From NCBI GenBank assembly GCA_903937405.1, contig CAIZZE010000032.1:1-58102 (forward strand): 58,102 nucleotides of DNA. The letters run 5' to 3'. The notes beneath the pieces were generated by a model. That model had not been told where the DNA came from, made no database searches, and was given only the letters and a program-made list of their open reading frames with translations. This document shows positions 54,425 through 58,102 of the stretch, in pieces (positions within the stretch are counted from its first letter, which is position 1; each line of letters begins with the position of its first letter). Origin of the DNA: an uncultured Alphaproteobacteria bacterium (GTDB lineage: Bacteria > Pseudomonadota > Alphaproteobacteria > Rickettsiales > UBA1997). A program made the position numbers and the translations under genes.

Positions 54425-54454
54425 CTTCGCTTGAGGTTTTAAACTCAAGCGAAG
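54425..54454. terminator. Hairpin between the small anchored-protein and barrel genes
   Basis: CTTCGCTTGAG (54425-54435) and CTCAAGCGAAG (54444-54454) pair perfectly around eight bases. On the minus strand no T run follows, so termination may be weak. Confidence 0.5.
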
Positions 54455-54463
54455 GCTTTTATA

Positions 54464-54763
54464 TTACTGCTTAAGTGGCGCGTTTGGTGTTGGGTGTTGT
54501 GGGTTAGTATCAAGGTTATCCATTGGCGCTGCATCTTGTGGAGTGGCTGCTTGAGAAGCTTCTAAGTTTTCGCCACTTTCATCAAGAGTAACGCTATTTT
54601 CGTTAATATTTTCGTTAGATAAATCTGGTAATTCTACTTCTTCTTCTTTTGCTTCAAAAAGCCAGCTTGCGTGGCTTTTAACTGAATCTGAATATTTTAC
54701 GCCGGCAAAAAATGAGAAAATTAACAAAGTTAAAACTACAATTAATTCGATTGTTTTGACCAT
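54464..54763 (-). CDS. Small membrane-anchored acidic protein, unknown
   Basis: A 99-residue protein with one N-terminal membrane helix (about 5-22, IELIVVLTLLIFSFFAGVKY) and a long acidic, Pro/Asn-rich tail ending PQHPTPNAPLKQ, probably disordered in the periplasm or cytoplasm. I do not recognise a family. It lies alone between pdhC and the barrel gene, on the same strand as both, with a hairpin after its stop. Codon use looks like that of its neighbours. Confidence 0.65.
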   Translation of the reverse strand: MVKTIELIVVLTLLIFSFFAGVKYSDSVKSHASWLFEAKEEEVELPDLSNENINENSVTLDESGENLEASQAATPQDAAPMDNLDTNPQHPTPNAPLKQ

Positions 54764-54882
54764 AAGTTTATTTTTTTAATAAGTTGTTTTGCCTAGAGCG
54801 GTGCAGCTTGGCGCTGTTTAGTTTTTTTTAAGAACTGTGGGAAAATAAATTGCACTTATTTCTAAAGCAATGAGTTTTTTTC

Positions 54883-56139
54883 TTAAACCACCATCAAAAT
54901 CGGATGCTCAATATAACGACGCAATGCTTTCAAAAATTCTGCACCCACAGAACCATCAACGGAGCGATGATCTGAAGATAAAGTTACATTCATCATGGAA
55001 GCGATTTTAATTTGACCATGATCAACGATTGGTTTGTCAACCGCGCGTGCAACAGCTAGAATACAGCTTTGTGGTGGGTTTACAATTGCTGAGAAATTAT
55101 CAATTCCAAACATTCCTAAATTAGAAATGCTAAAAGAACCGCCTTGGAATTCTTCCGGTTGCAATTTGCCATCACGGGCTTTTTTAGCCAATTGTTTGGT
55201 TTCAGTTGAAATTGTCTGAATAGTTTTTTGATCAGCGTTTTTGATGATTGGAGTAATCAAGCCGCCATCAATTGCCACGGCCATTGAGATGTCGATATTA
55301 TTGTAAATTAAAACTGCATCATCAGTCCAAGAAGAATTGGCTTCCGGAACTTTTTTCAAAGACATTGCGACTGCTTTAATAATCAAATCATTGACTGAAA
55401 TTTTGTAAGCTGGATTGCCGTTTTCATCGTGAGGCGCAACTTCATTTAAAGCTGAACGCAGCTCTTGAAGCTTGCTGATATTGAATTCACAAGAAAGATA
55501 AAAATGTGGAACTGTTTGTTTCGATTCCAAAAGTCTTTTAGCAATAACTTTGCGCATGTTGTTATTTTTAACTGCGTAGGTTTCTTGCGGATTGCGGCGA
55601 ACCACACCTTTAGCGGCTCCACCGCTATTGATGAATCCTAAAACATCTTCTTTAATAATTCTGCCGTGAGGGCCGGAACCATTGATTTGAGATAGTGTAA
55701 CGCCTTCATCTTTAGCGATTCTTTTTGCAAGCGGACTAGCTTTTACATGAGATGAAAAGCTTGCAGATGATTGATTTTGTTGAGCCGCTGGCGCATTAGC
55801 TACAGTTTTTTCTTCTTTTTTCTCTTCTGCTTTCGGAGCTGCGACCGCGGTTGGAGCAGCTTTTGAGGCATAATTTTCTAAAGCTTTTTTATCTTCGCCA
55901 TCTTCTAAAATTAATGCGATGCATGAATTTACAGCAACATTTTCAGTGCCTTCATTGACTAGAATTTTTCCTAAAATTCCTTCATCAACTGCTTCAACTT
56001 CCATAGTTGCTTTATCGGTTTCGATCTCTGCAATTACTTCGCCGGCTTTGATTTTATCGCCTTCTTTTTTTACCCATTTTGCAAGATTTCCCTCTTTCAT
56101 TGTTGGAGAAAGAGCAGGCATGAGAATTTCAATTGGCAT
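54883..56139 (-). CDS. pdhC: Pyruvate dehydrogenase E2 (dihydrolipoamide acetyltransferase)
   Basis: E2 moves acetyl groups from E1 to CoA. The 418 residues contain one lipoyl domain with lipoyl Lys in [13 protein letters not shown] (near 43), a flexible Ala/Pro-rich linker (about 92-125), the E1/E3-binding domain ([32 protein letters not shown] near 134-165) and the catalytic core with [19 protein letters not shown] and the active-site DHRSVDG near 389-395. It fits the alphaproteobacterial PdhC. E1 (pdhA, pdhB) and lpd are not adjacent. It follows yejE after 63 bases. Confidence 0.96.
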   Translation of the reverse strand: MPIEILMPALSPTMKEGNLAKWVKKEGDKIKAGEVIAEIETDKATMEVEAVDEGILGKILVNEGTENVAVNSCIALILEDGEDKKALENYASKAAPTAVAAPKAEEKKEEKTVANAPAAQQNQSSASFSSHVKASPLAKRIAKDEGVTLSQINGSGPHGRIIKEDVLGFINSGGAAKGVVRRNPQETYAVKNNNMRKVIAKRLLESKQTVPHFYLSCEFNISKLQELRSALNEVAPHDENGNPAYKISVNDLIIKAVAMSLKKVPEANSSWTDDAVLIYNNIDISMAVAIDGGLITPIIKNADQKTIQTISTETKQLAKKARDGKLQPEEFQGGSFSISNLGMFGIDNFSAIVNPPQSCILAVARAVDKPIVDHGQIKIASMMNVTLSSDHRSVDGSVGAEFLKALRRYIEHPILMVV

Positions 56140-56202
56140 GTGTTAAATTTGATTTTGTTTAAAGGAATAAAAAGAAACTATTTTTTGCGATGCAAAAGTA
56201 AA

Positions 56203-57204
56203 TTATTTTCTGGTGTCAAATGCATCACGAAGTGCTTCGCCGATAAAAACAAGCAAAGTTAAAATTGTGGTAATGGTTACAAATCCACTAATTCCAAGCC
56301 AGTAAGCATTTAAATTGTTTTTTCCTTGAGCTAATAATTCGCCCAAAGATGGCGATCCGATTGGTAATCCGAGGCCGAGAAAATCGAGTGAAGTTAGAGT
56401 TGCAATTGAGCCGGCGAGTAAAAATGGTAAATTGGCGAGAATCACGGGCGAGGCATTTGGTAAAATATGGCGAAAAATAATTCGCGAATTACTAGCTCCC
56501 AAAGCTTTGCTGGCTCTGACGAAATCGAAATTGCGTAATCTTAAAAACTCAGCTCGCACGTAACTTACTAAAGACATCCAACTGAAAAATAGCATTAAGA
56601 TTAAAAGTGTAAAAAAGCTGGGCGTGATTATTGAAGATAAAATTATCAGTAAAAATAAAACCGGCATGCTCGACCAGATTTCTAAGAAGCGTTGTAAAAT
56701 AAGGTCGCAAAGGCCACCGAAATATCCTTGAATTGCACCTAAGAAAATTCCCAAAATTGCGCTGAAGAAAGTTAAAGTTAGTCCAAAAATTAGAGAAATT
56801 CTGATGCCGTAAATTACGCGCGCTAAAACGTCGCGGCCATTGTCATCAGTGCCAAGAAGATTAGTGAATGTTGGTTTAGAAGGAGCGGGAGTCTTGATGT
56901 TAAAATTGATGGTGTGGTAAGAAAATGGGATTGGGGCAAAAACCATCCAGCCGTTTTTGTTGATTAATTCTTGAACTGCCGGGTCACGAAAATCGGTTTG
57001 GGTTTCAAACTCGCCGCCAAAGTTTTTTTCAGGAATATTTTGAATTATCGGGAAATAAAATTTGTTGTTGAAGTGGACAACCAAAGGTTTGTCATTGGCC
57101 AAAAATTCAGCAAAAACTGTGACCAAAAAAATCGTGGCTAAAATTATAAATGAAAAATAGCCACGCCGGTTTTTTTTAAATTTCTTGGTGAATGTTTGTG
57201 ACAT
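56203..57204 (-). CDS. yejE: ABC transporter permease YejE-like
   Basis: A permease of the oligopeptide/microcin C type (YejABEF). The 333 residues begin with a membrane helix (about 17-35), then a periplasmic loop including NGWMVFAPIPFSYHTIN, FTNLLGTDDNGRDVLARVIYGIRISL near 125-150, five further helices, and the EAA-like ASKALGASNSRIIFRHILPNASPVI near 236-260. The other three parts (yejA, yejB, yejF) are not seen on either side within the window: upstream lies a secreted repeat protein 9 bases away, downstream pdhC. The yej genes in Rickettsiales are often separate. Confidence 0.9.
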   Translation of the reverse strand: MSQTFTKKFKKNRRGYFSFIILATIFLVTVFAEFLANDKPLVVHFNNKFYFPIIQNIPEKNFGGEFETQTDFRDPAVQELINKNGWMVFAPIPFSYHTINFNIKTPAPSKPTFTNLLGTDDNGRDVLARVIYGIRISLIFGLTLTFFSAILGIFLGAIQGYFGGLCDLILQRFLEIWSSMPVLFLLIILSSIITPSFFTLLILMLFFSWMSLVSYVRAEFLRLRNFDFVRASKALGASNSRIIFRHILPNASPVILANLPFLLAGSIATLTSLDFLGLGLPIGSPSLGELLAQGKNNLNAYWLGISGFVTITTILTLLVFIGEALRDAFDTRK

Positions 57205-57213
57205 TTGGGTTTG

Positions 57214-58102
57214 CTAGTTGGTATAGCGGATAAGAACAATACCGCTGCCGCCAATACCACTGTTGGCGCCACCGCCGGTGTTATTCATGGCTGCTGCAGG
57301 TGTTGTGTTATTGCCTGTTCCATTGGCACCACCACCGGCACTCGCAGTTCCGCCAGCTCCACCGTTTGCAATTTTTCCGCTCCCACCTCCACCGCTGGCA
57401 AACCAACCGTTATGTCCGAAATTGGTTGAGAAGATGCTACTGTAATTTACACTTGGACCACCATTCCCTCCGGTATATGAGCCAGCTGGATTACTTCCTG
57501 CGCCAGCACCACCAACACCCCAACCAGCACCACCACCAGCTACTACCAGAACTTTTGCTGTCAAGTTTTTAGTACGGGTAAGTGTTGCGCTGCCGGAAGT
57601 AAAGGCGTGAATAACATCTCCGGTATAGGCAGTTGTATTAATTATGTTGCCACCGGTACAAGACAGGATGATACAGTTATTGACCAAATTACTCAAAGAA
57701 CCACCAGAGCAGGTATAAGTAATAGACCCGCTGGCGCCACTAGCATTACAGGATAAAGTCGTTGAATTAGCATTAACTTTGGTTCCATTTATGATTCCAC
57801 TTACCCCAGTTATTGTACATTGCAAGCCACATCCTCCACTTCCATCTGAAGCATAACCATTCGCAGTATCACATGTTGAACATCCATCACCAGTATATCC
57901 AGTTGCACATGAGCATGTTCCCGTGATTGAGGTTCCGCCGGAACAAGTATAAGCATAGCCGCTACTTGAGTAATGACTTCCGGTGTTGCAATTTATTATT
58001 CCTGATCCCGATGATACTGTTCCTGTGCTTGGGCTTCCTCCAGTTACTGTGTAACTACAATTCGAAATACATACTCCGCCCGATAAAGAATATCCAGCTC
58101 CA
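57214..58102 (-). CDS. Glycine- and cysteine-rich secreted repeat protein, 3' part
   Basis: The frame is open from the window edge to the TAA/TAG-type stop at 57214 and gives about 295 residues; the TTG at 57823-57825 is internal. It has cysteine-rich modules with YTCSGG repeats (YAYTCSGGTS, ITYTCSGGSL), an EGF-like CSCATGYTGDGC near the middle, and a C-terminal glycine-rich domain (VIHAFTSGSATLT, then KVLVVAGGGAGWGVGGAGAGS and ending GSGIVLIRYTN) as in surface and phage-tail-like proteins. It is very likely exported and perhaps an adhesin. Start and length are unknown. Its stop lies 9 bases before yejE. Confidence 0.8.
   Translation of the reverse strand, partial: GAGYSLSGGVCISNCSYTVTGGSPSTGTVSSGSGIINCNTGSHYSSSGYAYTCSGGTSITGTCSCATGYTGDGCSTCDTANGYASDGSGGCGLQCTITGVSGIINGTKVNANSTTLSCNASGASGSITYTCSGGSLSNLVNNCIILSCTGGNIINTTAYTGDVIHAFTSGSATLTRTKNLTAKVLVVAGGGAGWGVGGAGAGSNPAGSYTGGNGGPSVNYSSIFSTNFGHNGWFASGGGGSGKIANGGAGGTASAGGGANGTGNNTTPAAAMNNTGGGANSGIGGSGIVLIRYTN

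Noticed and set aside
57263-57572. Proline/His-rich plus-strand frames in the glycine-rich gene
   Set aside because: Antisense of glycine codons; no start signals and no homology.
1-58102. CRISPR array or rRNA operon
   Set aside because: No regularly spaced direct repeats and no rRNA-like sequence were seen on either strand.

Overview
The window looks like the chromosome of an AT-rich alphaproteobacterium, most likely an obligate intracellular or host-associated lineage close to the Rickettsiales. The pointers are the low GC, a scattered virB8-virB9 pair, ccmB, pccA, a retropepsin-like protease, an alphaproteobacterial E2 of pyruvate dehydrogenase, a Rickettsiales-like L31, and house-keeping genes in short disconnected runs. 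This placement rests on gene content and protein resemblance only; there is no rRNA gene in the window.

Layout. Bases 1 to about 10,260 form an accessory block: a cut helix-turn-helix transposase piece, an IS982-type transposase remnant, a one-polypeptide (type ISP-like) restriction-modification-helicase enzyme with a three-copy operator in front of it, a Fic protein, a probably frameshifted small secreted protein, a small acetyltransferase, then divergently a Fic-MerR fusion overlapping a double-GNAT protein. The block ends at the 3' end of a tRNA-Ser gene. From 10,370 to 48,835 the content is mostly core: yidC, a zeta-toxin pair wedged between yidC and lon, rmuC, rodA, virB8-virB9, a retropepsin, hisC, parB-parA with two parS-like sites, tadA-tatD-nadD-ubiA, pccA, ccmB, manC, a ThiE-like gene, yggS, tRNA-Arg, glnA, comM, a BioH-like hydrolase, rpmE, an M23 peptidase-bactofilin pair, gltX, a zinc-ribbon protein, an RDD protein, nadE, dusB, another tRNA-Arg, a UDP-xylose cassette (ugd, GT61, uxs), an EnvZ-like kinase, pstB and tatB. 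From 48,840 to 53,527 a second accessory defence module sits directly behind tatB: two DNA-methylase-type genes and a GIY-YIG-helicase fusion, joined by 8-base overlaps. The last part holds an outer-membrane barrel protein, a small anchored protein, pdhC, yejE and the 3' part of a glycine- and cysteine-rich secreted repeat protein that runs off the window.

How the pieces work together. Cell shape and envelope: rodA, M23 peptidase plus bactofilin, yidC, tatB, manC and the UDP-xylose genes. Chromosome segregation: parABS. Defence and stress: two distinct helicase-containing restriction systems, two Fic enzymes, a zeta kinase. The best candidates for something little described are the three-gene GIY-YIG-helicase system at 48,840-53,527 and the Fic-MerR/double-GNAT operon at 7,792-9,806 with its palindromic operator.

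Intergenic space is rich in long inverted repeats (perfect 29-bp and 41-bp arms, a 148-bp and a 163-bp near-palindrome, a 147-bp MITE-like element), some of which share sequence with each other.
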